DNA of 5,326 bases from Candidatus Bathyarchaeota archaeon (GTDB lineage: Archaea; Thermoproteota; Bathyarchaeia; Bathyarchaeales; Bathyarchaeaceae), in NCBI GenBank assembly GCA_020346825.1, contig CP070791.1, positions 1,198,075 through 1,203,400 on the forward strand, in the 5' to 3' direction. Shown here piece after piece: positions 5,191 through 5,326 of the stretch; position 1 is the stretch's first letter, and every line of letters starts with the position of its first letter. The notes beneath the pieces are model-generated. The model was given only the letters and a program-made list of their open reading frames with translations. It was not told where the DNA came from and did not search any database. A program made the position numbers and the translations under genes.

Positions 5191-5292
5191 TGGCGGGCCC
5201 GCCGGGAATTGAACCCGGGACCTACGGGTTAAGAGCCTCAACCTAGTCCCGTGCGGCTAGTCCGCCGCTCTACCTTGCTGAGCTACGGGCCC
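5191..5292 (-). tRNA. tRNA-Lys(CTT) with a 25-nt non-canonical intron, CCA encoded
   Basis: Read on the minus strand, acceptor GGGCCCG pairs with CGGGCCC. T8 A9, the D-arm GCTC-AGCAAGGTA-GAGC, T-arm CCGGG-TTCAATT-CCCGG, discriminator G73 and an encoded CCA complete the outer cloverleaf. The 3' half of the anticodon arm is CTCTTAA-CCCGT, placing anticodon CTT at 5233-5231. The 5' half is interrupted. Removing 25 nt (5261-5237) gives stem GCGGG against CCCGT (one G-U pair) and a normal 7-nt loop, for a 77-nt mature tRNA. Exon 1 is 5292-5262 and exon 2 is 5236-5191. Lys identity is supported by the anticodon, by G73 and by the overall likeness to archaeal tRNA-Lys. The gene lies 81 bp upstream of trm5 on the same strand. 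Confidence 0.92.
5237..5261 (-). other. tRNA-Lys intron at position 30/31 with a bulge-helix-bulge motif
   Basis: The BHB can be built completely. The outer helix is A21-G24 (AGAG) with C32-U35 (CTCT). The central 4-bp helix is C25-C28 (CGGC) with intron GTTG, two of its pairs being G-U. The 5' bulge is GG^A and the 3' bulge is AG^G, with cuts marked. The inner helix is CTAG with CTAG, closing a 10-nt loop. Cutting both bulges after the second base gives the mature tRNA. The canonical archaeal site is 37/38; 30/31 is non-canonical. A one-base slide (29/30) gives the same product but does not build this motif. Confidence 0.85.
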
Positions 5293-5309
5293 GCTCCAAT
5301 GGTTACCTT

Positions 5310-5321
5310 CTACTTTTGTAG
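5310..5321 (-). promoter_or_regulatory. Possible tRNA-Lys promoter element
   Basis: The minus strand reads CTACAAAAGTAG, 18-29 nt before the first tRNA base, about where an archaeal TATA box is expected. It is a weak TATA match and also a short dyad. Confidence 0.35.
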
Positions 5322-5326
5322 GTATA

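Noticed and set aside
5237..5266. Two separate introns of 13 and 12 nt in tRNA-Lys, leaving ACGGG as the 5' anticodon strand
   Set aside because: It gives a perfect stem, but neither pair of junctions, nor any allowed slide of them, forms the 4-bp central helix of a BHB. The single 25-nt intron at 30/31 forms every helix and both 3-nt bulges.
5191..5292. A class II (Leu/Ser) tRNA with long variable arm, or a CTA-anticodon suppressor/pyrrolysine tRNA
   Set aside because: The GACTAG strings do not sit in a 7-nt loop with T33 and a proper stem, while CTCTTAA-CCCGT plus G73 fits tRNA-Lys exactly.
1..5326. Mobile element, prophage or defence island
   Set aside because: No transposase, integrase, nuclease or toxin-antitoxin pattern, no terminal inverted repeats, and the tRNA 3' end has no second copy in the window that would mark an attachment site.

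Overview
The window reads as chromosomal DNA of an archaeon. The evidence is A/T-rich TATA boxes about 25-31 nt upstream of start codons that lack Shine-Dalgarno sequences (leaderless genes), an archaeal Trm5-type tRNA methyltransferase, a DUF371 protein (an essentially archaeal family), and a tRNA-Lys gene interrupted by a short intron with a bulge-helix-bulge (BHB) splice motif at a non-canonical position. Non-canonical tRNA introns are commonest in the Thermoproteota (TACK) branch, so a Bathyarchaeia- or other TACK-like host is my best guess. That is inference; nothing here fixes the taxon.

Layout. The left edge (1-97, minus) holds the first 32 codons of glmS, whose product makes glucosamine-6-phosphate. 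A 270-bp divergent spacer (98-367) with two inverted repeats follows. Five plus-strand genes come next, each apparently with its own promoter: a small PH-domain protein (368-712), a two-CBS-domain protein (876-1403), an ornithine cyclodeaminase/mu-crystallin family enzyme (1524-2516), a winged-helix regulator with a C-terminal EF-hand loop (best start 2595, end 3560) and a DUF371 protein (3620-4051). On the minus strand the Trm5-type tRNA (guanine37-N1)-methyltransferase gene (5109-4045) converges on DUF371 and overlaps it by 7 bp. Upstream of it, also on the minus strand, is tRNA-Lys(CTT) with a 25-nt intron (5292-5191, CCA encoded).

How the genes relate. There is no single operon or mobile island: gaps of 59-163 bp, separate TATA elements and mixed strands suggest mostly independent housekeeping or regulatory genes. 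The clearest functional pair is trm5 and tRNA-Lys, both in tRNA biology, although Trm5 methylates G37 and this tRNA has A37, so it is not itself a substrate. I see no CRISPR array, insertion sequence, prophage or defence cassette.

The most interesting items are the tRNA-Lys precursor, whose splice motif uses bases that later form the D-stem and anticodon loop and so predicts a fold switch on splicing, and the predicted DNA-binding regulator ending in a textbook calcium-binding loop.
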